Source of the DNA: Kutzneria buriramensis
GTDB lineage: Bacteria; Actinomycetota; Actinomycetes; Mycobacteriales; Pseudonocardiaceae
Direction: 5' to 3'
NCBI RefSeq assembly: GCF_003387475.1
Contig: NZ_QUNO01000003.1
Location: 682,001-746,000, forward strand
DNA length: 64,000 nucleotides
The translations under genes were made by a program, and so were the position numbers. This document shows positions 1-8,219 of this stretch, piece by piece; position 1 is the first letter of the stretch, and each line of letters opens with the position of its first letter. The notes under the pieces were generated by a model that saw only the letters and a program-made list of their open reading frames with translations, did not search any database and was not told the origin of the DNA.

Positions 1-395
1 TCGGCCGGGTTCAGGCTCTGCACGGTGATGACGACCTGGATCTCGTTGCGCAGGCCGTCCACGAAGGACGGGCGCAGCGGGCGGTCGATCAGGCGGCAGG
101 TGAGGATCGCGTCCGTGGACGGCCGGCCCTCGCGGCGGAAGAAGGCGCCCGGGATGCGGCCGACGGCGTACATCCGCTCCTCGACGTCCACCGTCAGCGG
201 GAAGAAGTCGAACTGGTCCTTCGGGTGCTTGGACGCCGTGGTGGCGCTCAGCAGCATGGTCTCGTCGTCCAGGTAGGCGACGACGCTGCCGGCGGCCTGG
301 CGGGCCAGCCGGCCCGTCTCGAAGCGGACGGCGCGCTTGCCGAACGCGCCGTTGTCGATGACGGCGGTGGTCTCGTGGACCTCGAAATCGGTCAT
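1..395 (-). CDS. pnp: Polyribonucleotide nucleotidyltransferase (PNPase), N-terminal part, cut by window edge
   Basis: The first 131 residues of PNPase, the phosphorolytic 3'-5' exoribonuclease of RNA turnover. The visible part is the first RNase PH-like domain: [45 protein letters not shown] and [10 protein letters not shown] follow the family order. The ATG at 395 is preceded by GAGGAGA, a good ribosome binding site. It lies downstream of rpsO on the same strand, the usual rpsO-pnp order, but a strong rpsO hairpin (570-600) lies between them, so pnp may also have its own promoter in the 210 bp gap. The gene continues beyond base 1. Confidence 0.97.
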   Translation of the reverse strand, partial: MTDFEVHETTAVIDNGAFGKRAVRFETGRLARQAAGSVVAYLDDETMLLSATTASKHPKDQFDFFPLTVDVEERMYAVGRIPGAFFRREGRPSTDAILTCRLIDRPLRPSFVDGLRNEIQVVITVQSLNPA

Positions 396-569
396 GTAGT
401 TGGTTCTCCTCGTCACAGGGAGACGCCCGCGGTCCCTGGCGACGAGGCCGGTCTTCGATCGAAGTCCACGGGATGCTCCCGGGGACCACTACCGAGGACC
501 GGCGTACCCGTACTCGCCGTGCGCCGCTGGCGCGTGTCCCGATGTTCGTTTGTTGTGGTTACGTGCGGA

Positions 570-600
570 GAGGGGGAGCGGCCGGTGGCCGCTCCCCCTC
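570..600 (-). terminator. Strong hairpin just after rpsO
   Basis: A perfect 14-bp stem (GAGGGGGAGCGGCC, 570-583, with its complement at 587-600) and a 3-base loop start 5 bases after the rpsO stop. There is no T-run on the minus strand, so it is either a U-poor terminator or an RNA-stabilising hairpin or processing site between rpsO and pnp. Confidence 0.75.
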
Positions 601-605
601 GCTGC

Positions 606-875
606 TCATCGACGCAGGCCGAGCCGCTGGATCAGCGACCGGTAACGCTCGATGTCGGTCTTGGTCAGGTAGTTCAACAGCCGGCGGCGGCGGCCGACCA
701 TCAGCAGCAGGCCACGACGCGAGTGGTGGTCGTGCTTGTGGAAACGCAGGTGCTCGGTGAGGTCGCTGATGCGCTTGCTCAGCAGCGCGATCTGGGCCTC
801 GGGAGATCCGGTGTCCCCGTCCTTCAAGCCGTACTCGGCGAGGATGGTCTTCTTCTGCTCGGTGGACAGTGCCAC
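606..875 (-). CDS. rpsO: 30S ribosomal protein S15
   Basis: 89 residues, exactly the usual S15 length. S15 binds 16S rRNA in the small-subunit platform. Family motifs visible: [35 protein letters not shown] and RRRRLLNYL. The start is the GTG at 875 (V-ALSTEQK); a longer frame reaches to 1466 but the extra residues are unrelated to S15. It sits between thpR and pnp, all on the minus strand. Upstream, at 914-931, is a GC-rich palindrome that could end thpR transcription or belong to an S15 autoregulatory leader; the sequence alone does not decide. Confidence 0.97.
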   Translation of the reverse strand: MALSTEQKKTILAEYGLKDGDTGSPEAQIALLSKRISDLTEHLRFHKHDHHSRRGLLLMVGRRRRLLNYLTKTDIERYRSLIQRLGLRR

Positions 876-913
876 TTGTTCGCTCTCATCTCTGTTGCGG
901 TCGTCCCGTGGGG

Positions 914-931
914 CCCCCTTCGCGAAGGGGG
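914..931 (-). terminator. 18-bp palindrome between thpR and rpsO
   Basis: CCCCCTTCGCGAAGGGGG is a perfect palindrome 60 bases after the thpR stop and 39 bases before the rpsO start. It is a likely thpR terminator, or part of the rpsO leader. Confidence 0.5.
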
Positions 932-990
932 TTGTCGGTACCGGCCGCCACGGACCGCAGCCGGACCCAAACACCGAGGTTAGCAGGTGT

Positions 991-1494
991 TCACGGGAGG
1001 CCGCGCAGCAGCACCGCGTCGAGGGCCGAATAGCGGTACCCGTCCGGGGTCCGCTCGCTTCGCATGAGCACCAGCTCGCTCGACGTCCACCAAGGTCCTT
1101 TGTAACCCACAAGGGGGATGGCGTCGAGCGATTTGCGGGGCGACCGGGCGACGGTGAGGTGCGGCACGAACTCGTGCCGCTCGACGTGGACGGAGGTGTG
1201 GTCCCGGACGGCCGCCGCCGCCGCGGCCAGCCCGTCGTCGGCCTCGACGCCGATCCACAGCACCCCGGGGAAGGTGCCGGCCGAGGCCAGCCGGAGCCGG
1301 ATGGGCCGCAGGTCGGCGGCCCGTTCCCGCAGCCAGGCGGCGCGGGCCGCCGGGTCGTCGCCGTCCCCGTGGAAGCAGAGGGTGATGTGCCACTTGTCCC
1401 GGGCGATCCACTGAGGACCGTCGACTGTGGCCAGTGCCGCCGCCAGGTGGTCGAGGGCGGCGGCATCCGGGACGAGGGCGGTGAAAGTTCTCAT
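991..1494 (-). CDS. thpR: RNA 2',3'-cyclic phosphodiesterase (2H/LigT family)
   Basis: 167 residues with the two HxT motifs that define 2H phosphoesterases: HITL near residue 50 and HLTV near residue 130, each supplying a catalytic His. The family opens 2',3'-cyclic phosphates on RNA ends, or the reverse in vitro ligation. The start is taken as ATG 1494 ([10 protein letters not shown]), matching the normal family N-terminus; an in-frame ATG at 1515 would add seven residues (MPRAQPG). It lies between an XRE regulator gene and rpsO on the minus strand. Its physiological substrate in bacteria is unclear. Confidence 0.9.
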   Translation of the reverse strand: MRTFTALVPDAAALDHLAAALATVDGPQWIARDKWHITLCFHGDGDDPAARAAWLRERAADLRPIRLRLASAGTFPGVLWIGVEADDGLAAAAAAVRDHTSVHVERHEFVPHLTVARSPRKSLDAIPLVGYKGPWWTSSELVLMRSERTPDGYRYSALDAVLLRGLP

Positions 1495-1526
1495 ACCCGG
1501 TTGAGCGCGAGGCATGAACACAGTTC

Positions 1527-2009
1527 TCAAACTTGTGGGAAGGCTGCTCGGCGGAGCAGCTCCGCGAGCCACGGGTGGCGGTCGCGAACCGTCTCGGCGG
1601 CCTGCGTCAGGTCCTCGGGGCGGGCGACGCGGCGCAGTGCCTGCACGGCGGCGACGTCCGGGCGGCCGTCGTGCACGGGCAGCGCGTCGCGGTCCACCGT
1701 GGGCCGGGATTCCCGCACGTCCTCCAGCGCCTGCTGCATCGACGGCCGGTCTCCCGAGGCCACGCCGGGGGTGAGGATCTTGCGTTCGAGCATGATCAGC
1801 CGGGCCAGCACCGCCGGGTTGCCGATCTTGGCCCGCCGGCCGCTCATCACCTGGCTCAGCATCGGCGCGCTGATGCCCAGCACGTCGGCCAGGTAGGCCT
1901 GGGAGATGTCGAAGGCCACCACGAGCCGGCGCACCCGGTCCCCGAGCGGCTCGCCGTACCACTCACGTTGCAGCGCCAGATTGCGCTGGACGATCTTGTG
2001 GTCCTCCAC
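1527..2009 (-). CDS. XRE-type helix-turn-helix regulator
   Basis: 160 residues. An HTH_3-like segment lies at about residues 33-70 (ISQAYLADVLGISAPMLSQVMSGRR), followed by a predicted alpha-helical C-terminal half with no recognised ligand domain. The GTG at 2009 is well placed behind GGAAGGGGG. It is on the minus strand, 83 bases after ribF and 32 bases before thpR, so it could be co-transcribed with either, but it is not a standard member of the truB-ribF-rpsO block. It may regulate its own locus; its target is unknown. Confidence 0.8.
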   Translation of the reverse strand: MEDHKIVQRNLALQREWYGEPLGDRVRRLVVAFDISQAYLADVLGISAPMLSQVMSGRRAKIGNPAVLARLIMLERKILTPGVASGDRPSMQQALEDVRESRPTVDRDALPVHDGRPDVAAVQALRRVARPEDLTQAAETVRDRHPWLAELLRRAAFPQV

Positions 2010-2092
2010 GTGGCCCCCTTCCCCGACGAATGTCCGGTTTGCATTCGCACCCGGGATGATCGTAGCTGATGGCGCGGGGTGGGACGGGCCGT

Positions 2093-3016
2093 TCAGACCA
2101 GCAGCCGGCGTGCCTCTTCCACGTCCAGCCGCATCTGCTCGACCAGGGCGTCGCTGGAGTCGAACTTCAGCTGCCCGCGCAGCCGCGCCACGAAGTCCAG
2201 CGCCACCCGCTGCCCGTAGAAATCCTCGCTGACGTCCAGCACGAACGCCTCCACCCGGCGCTCCCGACCGGAGAAGGTCGGGTTCGTGCCGACCGAGACG
2301 GCGGCGTTGCGCACCTGACCGCCCTGGATGAAGCGGCAGGCGTAGACGCCGTCGGCCGGCACGGCGGCGAACTTCGGCGTGGACAGGTTCGCCGTCGGGA
2401 AGCCCAGGTCGCGGCCCCGGCCGTCGCCGCGGACGACGATGCCCTCCAGCCGGTGCGGGCGGCCCAGCGCGTGCTCGGCGGCGACCACGTCGCCGGCGTC
2501 GATGCAGGCCCTGATGTACGTCGAGGAGTAGACGAGGTGGTCCTCGGTGACCAGGCTCTCGCCCTCGGCCGTGAAGCCGAAGCGGTTGCCCAGCGTGCGC
2601 AGCAGCGTCACGTCGCCGGCCGCGCCACGGCCGAAGGTGAAGTTCTCCCCCACCACCACCGCGGCCACGTGCAGCTGCTCCACCAGCAGCTCGTGCACGA
2701 ACACGTCCGCCGGCATGCGCGACAGCTCCGGGGTGAACGGCAGCACGCAGAACACGTCCACGCCCAGCTCCTCCACCAGGTCGGCGCGGCGCTTCAGCGT
2801 CGTCAGCTGGGCCGGGTGGCTGCCCGGGCGGACCACCTCGGACGGGTGCGGGTCGAACGTCATCAGCACGCACGGCAGGTCCCGCTTCGCGGCCAGCTCC
2901 ACCGCCCGGTTGATCAGCTCCCGGTGTCCCCGGTGCACGCCGTCGAACACGCCGATGGTCAGCACACAGCGACCCCAGCCGCTCGGAAGATGCTCAAGCC
3001 CACGCCACCGCTGCAC
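2093..3016 (-). CDS. ribF: Bifunctional riboflavin kinase / FAD synthetase
   Basis: 307 residues. It phosphorylates riboflavin to FMN and adenylylates FMN to FAD. The N-terminal adenylyltransferase domain shows GVFDGVHRGH (about residues 22-31) and SSTYIR near residue 165; the C-terminal riboflavin kinase domain shows RGRDLGFPTANL and GTNPTF. Length and domain order are normal for the bifunctional enzyme. The start MQRWRGLEHLP is the usual actinobacterial N-terminus. It follows truB, from which it is separated by a 126-base gap holding a hairpin repeat (3089-3131), so it probably has its own promoter there. Confidence 0.97.
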   Translation of the reverse strand: MQRWRGLEHLPSGWGRCVLTIGVFDGVHRGHRELINRAVELAAKRDLPCVLMTFDPHPSEVVRPGSHPAQLTTLKRRADLVEELGVDVFCVLPFTPELSRMPADVFVHELLVEQLHVAAVVVGENFTFGRGAAGDVTLLRTLGNRFGFTAEGESLVTEDHLVYSSTYIRACIDAGDVVAAEHALGRPHRLEGIVVRGDGRGRDLGFPTANLSTPKFAAVPADGVYACRFIQGGQVRNAAVSVGTNPTFSGRERRVEAFVLDVSEDFYGQRVALDFVARLRGQLKFDSSDALVEQMRLDVEEARRLLV

Positions 3017-3088
3017 GAGAAAGAAGCCTACTCAGGAGTACCGACGCGCGGAGGGAAAGGTGACCAAGCGGGTCGCCGCCGATGGTCG

Positions 3089-3131
3089 GAAGGGGGCATT
3101 CCCAGCGTTCAACGCCAGGAATGCCCCCTTC
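3089..3131. repeat. Dispersed hairpin repeat, copy A (truB 3' end)
   Basis: Arms GAAGGGGGCATTCC (3089-3102) and its exact complement (3118-3131) enclose an inner GCGTT-C-AACGC hairpin. The flank ACTGCATC after the right arm is also present in the copy at 28722-28780. It lies 12 bases after the truB stop, so it probably acts as the truB terminator. Confidence 0.85.
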
Positions 3132-3142
3132 ACTGCATCAAG

Positions 3143-4093
3143 TCAGTCGATCGCCAGCACGACCAGGGGCTTGGACACGCCCTCCGCGTCGACCGCCAGC
3201 GCCAGGGCGCGGCCGTCCGGGCCGAACACCCCGTACGGGCCGTCGATCCCGGCCGCCGGGAGCTTCCGCCCGTGCGACAGCGCCGCCGCGGACGGCAGGT
3301 CGATGTCGTGCCGGGGGAAGGCGGTGTTCACGGCCTCACCCAGGTCCAGCGACAGCGCCGGCTCCTCCTCCAGCTGCTCCAGCGTCCGAGCGGTGCGCAG
3401 GTCGAACGGTCCGACCCGGGTCCGGCGCAGGGCCACCAGGTGCCCGCCGACGCCCAGCTTCTGGCCGAGGTCACGGGCCAGCGCCCGGACGTACGTGCCG
3501 GAGGAGCACTCCACCATCACGTCCAGCTCGGTGGCGTCCTCCTCGCGCCGCAGCACCAGCACGTCGAACCGGCTCACGGTGACCGGCCGGGCGGCCAGCT
3601 CGACCTCCTCGCCGGCGCGCACCCGGGCGTAGGCGCGCTTGCCGTCGACCTTGACGGCGCTCACGGAACTGGGCACCTGCATGATCTCGCCGGTCAGCTC
3701 GGCGATCTCGGCCCGCACCTGCGCCTCGTCCACCTGCGACCCGTCGGCGGTGAAGGTGACCTCGCCCTGCGCGTCGTCGGTGGTGGTGGCGGCCCCGAGC
3801 CGGATCGTCGCCAGGTACGCCTTGGTGTCCATGGCCAGATGCCCCAGCAGCTTGGTGGCCCGCTCCACGCCGAGCACGAGCACGCCGGTCGCCATCGGGT
3901 CCAGCGTGCCGGCGTGGCCGACCTTGCGGGTGCCGAGGATCCGTCGGGCGCGGGCGACCACGTCGTGCGAGGTCAGCCCGGCCGGCTTGTCGACGACCAC
4001 CAGTCCGGCGTTGGCGGTGGTGCCGGGCGTGCGCTGTCGGTTCTGCGGGCGTCGGGAGCGAAGCGGTTGTGACACAGCCGAATATTCTGTCAC
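3143..4093 (-). CDS. truB: tRNA pseudouridine(55) synthase
   Basis: 316 residues. It makes pseudouridine 55 in the T-loop of tRNAs. Seen: GLVVVDKPAGLTSHDVV, then KVGHAGTLDPMATGVL with the catalytic Asp (GTLDP), YLATIRLG and SSGTYVRALARDLG, in the TruB order, with an actinobacterial C-terminal extension. The start is GTG 4093; the bases GTGA there also contain the TGA stop of the preceding MFS gene, so the two are translationally coupled. The longer open frame through 5473 is a shadow of the MFS gene. It is part of the conserved truB-ribF-rpsO region. Confidence 0.96.
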   Translation of the reverse strand: MTEYSAVSQPLRSRRPQNRQRTPGTTANAGLVVVDKPAGLTSHDVVARARRILGTRKVGHAGTLDPMATGVLVLGVERATKLLGHLAMDTKAYLATIRLGAATTTDDAQGEVTFTADGSQVDEAQVRAEIAELTGEIMQVPSSVSAVKVDGKRAYARVRAGEEVELAARPVTVSRFDVLVLRREEDATELDVMVECSSGTYVRALARDLGQKLGVGGHLVALRRTRVGPFDLRTARTLEQLEEEPALSLDLGEAVNTAFPRHDIDLPSAAALSHGRKLPAAGIDGPYGVFGPDGRALALAVDAEGVSKPLVVLAID

Positions 4094-5415
4094 GCCGCCG
4101 CGGGCTCGATGACGTCGTCCCAGCGCCGGCGCCGGAGCTGCACCGGCACCTCCTCGCCGCGGGCGGCGGCGTGCAGCACGACGGCGCGGGCCCGCCGCCA
4201 CCAGATGGCCATCCGCCAGGTGCCCAGCGACTGCACGAGCAGGATCGCCACGAAGGCGACGCGGAACGCGTTCTGCTGGCCGAGACCGTCGGCCACGCCG
4301 AGCAGCACGCCCACCGACAGCGCGGCGATCGTGGTGGCGACGAAGCCGCCGACGTTGACCACGCCGGTCGCGGTGCCGACGATCCGCGTCGGGTTGTAGT
4401 CCTTGGCCAGCGCGAACCCGACGGACGAGGCGGGGCCGCCGACGGCGAACAGCCCGAACGCGATCACCAGCAGCCACAACGGGATCCGGCCGGGCACGAC
4501 CAGCAGCAGCGTCCACAGCACGCCGGAGGTGGCCAGGTACGCGGCCGCCAGCGGCACCCGCAACTCGGGGTTGCGGCTGATCAGCGTGCCGACGACCGGG
4601 CTGAGGATGAGGCCGCCGATGACCAGCAGGCTCAGCACGGAGCCGGCGGTCTCGACACTGAGTCCCTGCGCCTGCACGAGATACGGCACGCCCCACAGCA
4701 GGCCGAGCGTGGTCGGCGCGACCATCGTGCTGAAGTGCACCCAGAAACCGAGACGGGTGCCGGGGGTACGCCACGCGGCGGCGATGTTGCGAGCGACCTC
4801 TCGCGGCGTGACCCGCGGCACAACCGGCTTCGGCGCGCCCTCGGGCAGGTCCCGCAGTCGCGTCGCGGCGACGGTGGCGTACGCGGCGGTGGCCACGCCG
4901 GCGACGAGGAACGTCAGCGTCCAGCCGGCGTTGTGCAGCGAGAGGGTGAGCGGCACGGTGGCGACCAGGTTGCCGGCGGAGCCGATCATCGCCGACAGCG
5001 ACATCACCACGGCGTACTTGCGGGCCGGGAAGTGCCCGCCGATCAGGCGCAGCACGCTGACCCACGTCATGGCGTCGCCGAGACCGAGCACGCCGCGGGC
5101 GATCAGGCCGAGCGGGTAGCTGTCGGCGACGGCGAACAGGATCTGGCCCAGCCCCATGAAGATCGCCGCCGCGGTGAGCAGCTTGCGCGGGCCGAACCGG
5201 TCGACCAGCAGGCCGGTGGGCACCTGCATGGCGGCGTAGACGAAGACCTGGAGCACGGTGAACGTGCTGAGCGCGGCGGGGCCGACGCCGAAGCGGTCGG
5301 CGGCAGCCAGTCCGGCCACGCCGAGCGAGGACCGGTGGAAGACGGCGAAAAGGTAGACGACGACGGCGGTGATCCAGACCACCCAGGCTTGACGGGTGGC
5401 GCGCGAGGCCGGCAC
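4090..5415 (-). CDS. Major facilitator superfamily transporter
   Basis: 441 residues, about 12 hydrophobic segments. The loop after segment 2 reads LLVDRFGPRKLL, close to MFS motif A. It begins VPASRATRQAWVVWITAVVVYLF at GTG 5415, with GGAAGGACAGCC directly upstream as ribosome binding site. It overlaps truB by four bases (GTGA). The substrate cannot be told from sequence; the arrangement resembles NarK/sugar-phosphate-like MFS carriers but I would not assign one. It is a coupled partner of truB by position only, with no obvious functional link. Confidence 0.88.
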   Translation of the reverse strand: MPASRATRQAWVVWITAVVVYLFAVFHRSSLGVAGLAAADRFGVGPAALSTFTVLQVFVYAAMQVPTGLLVDRFGPRKLLTAAAIFMGLGQILFAVADSYPLGLIARGVLGLGDAMTWVSVLRLIGGHFPARKYAVVMSLSAMIGSAGNLVATVPLTLSLHNAGWTLTFLVAGVATAAYATVAATRLRDLPEGAPKPVVPRVTPREVARNIAAAWRTPGTRLGFWVHFSTMVAPTTLGLLWGVPYLVQAQGLSVETAGSVLSLLVIGGLILSPVVGTLISRNPELRVPLAAAYLATSGVLWTLLLVVPGRIPLWLLVIAFGLFAVGGPASSVGFALAKDYNPTRIVGTATGVVNVGGFVATTIAALSVGVLLGVADGLGQQNAFRVAFVAILLVQSLGTWRMAIWWRRARAVVLHAAARGEEVPVQLRRRRWDDVIEPAAA

Positions 5416-5507
5416 GGCTGTCCTTCCAAAAGTCAGATGTAGGGGAGATCCAATACGGGTATCGCCGCAGCACAGGGGCGTGTTAACCGCTTCAGACGTG
5501 CAGTCCG

Positions 5508-6821
5508 TCACACGCCCGTGACGGCCCAGCGCCCGGACCGGGTGCGCAGCACCACCGCGACCAGCCGGAACGCCATGAACGTGGACAGCCCGACCCAGAT
5601 GCCCAGCAGTCCCCAGTGGAACGCCAGCGACAGCCAGACCAGCGGCACGAACCCGACCAGCGCGCTGACAACCGTTGCGGTGCGGAGGAAAGCGGCGTCG
5701 CCGGCGCCGAGCAGCACACCGTCCAACGCGAACACCACACCCGCGATCGGTTGCATCAGCACGAAAAACCACCACGCGTGCGGGATCTCGGCCAGCACCC
5801 CGGGCGCGGTGGTGAACACGCGCGGAATGACGTCGTACAGCGCGGCGAACAGCACCGACAGCACGACGCCGAACATCAGGCCGTAGCGAGTCACCTGCCA
5901 GGCAAGGGACTTCGCCTCGTCGTCCCGCCCCGCGCCGAGCGACGCGCCGACGAGCGCCTGCGCCGCGATGGCCAGCGAGTCCAGCACCAGTGCGAGGAAG
6001 CTCCACAGCTGCAACACGATCTGGTGCGCGCCGACCGCGTCCGCGGACGTGCGGGAGGCCACCGACAACGCGGAGATGAACGACAGCTGGAACGCCAGTG
6101 TGCGGATCACCAGGTCCCGGCCGAGGCCCAGCTGCGCCCTGATCAGGCGCGGCACCGGCTTCAGCGGCACCTTCTCCTTGACCAGCGCGGTGACGAACAG
6201 CGTCGCCGCGACCGTTTGCGCAAACACGTTGGCGATGGCGGAACCCTCCAGGCCCCAGCCGAGCACGAACACGAGGATCGGGTTCAGCACGGCCGAAAGC
6301 CCGTTGCCCAACAGCACGTACACCAGCGGGCGCTTGGTGTCCTGCACGCCGCGCATCCAGCCGTTGCCGGCCATCGTGATCAGCACCATCGGCGCGCCGA
6401 ACAGCGCGATACGCAGCCAACTCACGCCGGCGTCCGCGATGGGTCCCTTGCCCGCCAACAACTCCGCGACCGGCGCGGCGAGCAACTGGCCCAGGATCAG
6501 GACGGCGAGACCGACCGCGAATCCCAGCCAGGTCGCCTGCACGCCCTCCTCGACGGCCTCGCCGCGACGGCCGGCGCCGTGCAGGCGCGCGGTGCGCGAG
6601 GTGGTGCCGTACGAGAGGAAGGTCAGCGCGCTGGAGACCTGGGAGAACAGCAGGCCACCGAGCGCCAAGCCGGCCAGCGGCAGCGCGCCGAGGTGGCCGA
6701 CCACGGCCGTGTCGACGAGCACGTACAGCGGCTCGGCCGCGAGTACGCCAAGGGCCGGAACCGCCAGGGAGAAGACCTGACGGGCCGAACCGGAGCGCAC
6801 TGTCACCGTCCCAGGGTGCAC
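5508..6821 (-). CDS. dinF: MATE-family efflux transporter, DinF type
   Basis: About 437 residues with some 12 membrane segments. N-terminal LAVPALGVLAAEPLYVLVDTAVVGHLG is the characteristic first MATE segment of actinobacterial DinF proteins. MATE carriers export cationic or toxic compounds using H+ or Na+ gradients. DinF normally follows nrnA in the actinobacterial nusA-infB region, which supports the name. The start is GTG 6821 behind GGGGGGC; GTG 6806 is an alternative. It is divergent from the phosphotransferase-like gene at 6887. Confidence 0.88.
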   Translation of the reverse strand: MHPGTVTVRSGSARQVFSLAVPALGVLAAEPLYVLVDTAVVGHLGALPLAGLALGGLLFSQVSSALTFLSYGTTSRTARLHGAGRRGEAVEEGVQATWLGFAVGLAVLILGQLLAAPVAELLAGKGPIADAGVSWLRIALFGAPMVLITMAGNGWMRGVQDTKRPLVYVLLGNGLSAVLNPILVFVLGWGLEGSAIANVFAQTVAATLFVTALVKEKVPLKPVPRLIRAQLGLGRDLVIRTLAFQLSFISALSVASRTSADAVGAHQIVLQLWSFLALVLDSLAIAAQALVGASLGAGRDDEAKSLAWQVTRYGLMFGVVLSVLFAALYDVIPRVFTTAPGVLAEIPHAWWFFVLMQPIAGVVFALDGVLLGAGDAAFLRTATVVSALVGFVPLVWLSLAFHWGLLGIWVGLSTFMAFRLVAVVLRTRSGRWAVTGV

Positions 6822-6886
6822 GGCGCGCCCCCCGGTCCGCGAATTATGTGATGGCACTTACGGTTGCGTTGTCCCAGTATGTGGCC

Positions 6887-7762
6887 ATGCGCATGCACGC
6901 GGACGAGATCGACATCGACTCCGGGCTGGTGCGGCGGCTGCTCGCCGCGCAGTTCCCGCACTGGGCCGATCTCCCCATCGAACGTGTCGATTCCTCGGGC
7001 ACCGACAACGCCATGTACCGCCTGGGCAGCGAGTTGGCCGTTCGGCTGCCACGCCGGCAGTTCGTGGCGGACGGCCTGCGCAAGGAGCAGCACTGGCCGG
7101 CCGTGCTGGCCCCACAACTGCCGGTCGAGGTGCCGGTCCCGGTCGCGGTCGGCGAACCCGACGACGACTTCCCGTTTCCGTGGGCCGTTCTGCGGTGGAT
7201 CGACGGCCGCAATCCGGTTGTCGGCGCCCTGGCCGATCCGGAGGCGTTGGCCCTCGACCTGGCCGAGTTCGTCCAGGCCCTGCGCAAGATCGATCCCACC
7301 GGCGGGCCGGCGCAGAGCCGCGGCGTGCCGTTGGGTTCGCCCGGCCGCGACGCCCTCACCCGTGAGGCCATCTCCCAGCTCCATGACGACATCGACACCG
7401 GTGAAGCCCTGGCGTTGTGGGACCGGGCCATCACCCTGCCCGAGCCGCCCGGCGTCTTCTGGTCGCACGGCGACCTCTCCCCCGGCAACGTGCTCGTGCG
7501 GGACGGCCGCCTCTCCGCCGTGATCGACTTCGGTGGTGTCGGCATCGGCGACCCCACTGTGGACCTCGTCGTGGCCTGGAACCTCCTGCCCGCCGACGCC
7601 CGCTCGGTGTTCCGCGCCGAATTGGACGTCGACGATGACACCTGGGAACGCGGCCGCGCCTGGGCCATGTCCATCGCCCTGGTCCAGTTGCCCTACTACC
7701 GCGACACGAATCCCGGGCTGTCGGCCAACTCCCGGCACGTGCTGAGCGAGGTGCTCGGATGA
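6887..7762 (+). CDS. Aminoglycoside phosphotransferase-family kinase
   Basis: 291 residues. The kinase catalytic motif is HGDLSPGNVLV (H194, D196, N201) followed by VIDFGGVGIGDPTVDL, the Mg-binding loop of APH enzymes. Relatives phosphorylate aminoglycosides, macrolides or other small molecules; whether this one confers resistance cannot be judged from sequence. The start is ATG 6887 (or 6893); an in-frame ATG at 6848 would overlap the dinF promoter region. No clear ribosome binding site precedes it, so it may be translated from a leaderless or near-leaderless mRNA. Its stop overlaps the next start (ATGA). Confidence 0.85.
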   Translation: MRMHADEIDIDSGLVRRLLAAQFPHWADLPIERVDSSGTDNAMYRLGSELAVRLPRRQFVADGLRKEQHWPAVLAPQLPVEVPVPVAVGEPDDDFPFPWAVLRWIDGRNPVVGALADPEALALDLAEFVQALRKIDPTGGPAQSRGVPLGSPGRDALTREAISQLHDDIDTGEALALWDRAITLPEPPGVFWSHGDLSPGNVLVRDGRLSAVIDFGGVGIGDPTVDLVVAWNLLPADARSVFRAELDVDDDTWERGRAWAMSIALVQLPYYRDTNPGLSANSRHVLSEVLG

Positions 7763-8217
7763 ATACCGTTACCACGCAACGGCTTTCACTGACCCGCGTG
7801 ACCATGGCCGACCTGGACGAGTTCCTCGCCCTGCACGCGGTCGAGGACAAGCCCCGGTCGGTCGAGGCGCTCAACCGGCTGCTCAAGGACTTCTGCGCCG
7901 TCTGGGACGCCGGCGAGCACGGCTACTGGCGGATCGACTTCGACGGCCGGACCGCCGGATTCGGCGGCGTGAAGCCGAAAACCTGGCGCGGCCGATCCGT
8001 GTGGAACCTGTACTACCGGATCTGGCCGGAACTGCAAGGAAAAGGCATCGCCACGGAGATGGCGCGCAAGGCCATCGCCGTGGCGAACGAGATCCACCCG
8101 GACTGGCCGGTGCTGGTGGAGACCCGCCCGGACAACGAGCCGGCGATCCGGCTGGCCGTCCGCGTCGGCATGAACAGGCATCCCGACGCGGACGGCTGGG
8201 CGGTGTTCCTGCGGTAG
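7759..8217 (+). CDS. GNAT-family N-acetyltransferase
   Basis: 152 residues, RimJ/RimL-like fold: N-terminal TQRLSLTRVTMADLDEF, a central YYRIWPELQGKGIATEMA acetyl-CoA loop (Q/RxxGxG/A variant QGKGIA) and VETRPDNEPAIRLAVRVGM near the end. It is coupled to the upstream APH-like gene through an ATGA overlap; two small-molecule or protein modifying enzymes in tandem could form a detoxification pair. The substrate is unknown. It ends only two bases before the convergent chitinase gene. Confidence 0.85.
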   Translation: MNTVTTQRLSLTRVTMADLDEFLALHAVEDKPRSVEALNRLLKDFCAVWDAGEHGYWRIDFDGRTAGFGGVKPKTWRGRSVWNLYYRIWPELQGKGIATEMARKAIAVANEIHPDWPVLVETRPDNEPAIRLAVRVGMNRHPDADGWAVFLR

Positions 8218-8219
8218 AA

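Noticed and set aside
2069-4072. 667-codon plus-strand open frame over ribF and truB
   Set aside because: A shadow of two well-supported minus-strand genes; His/Gln/Arg-rich product without domains.
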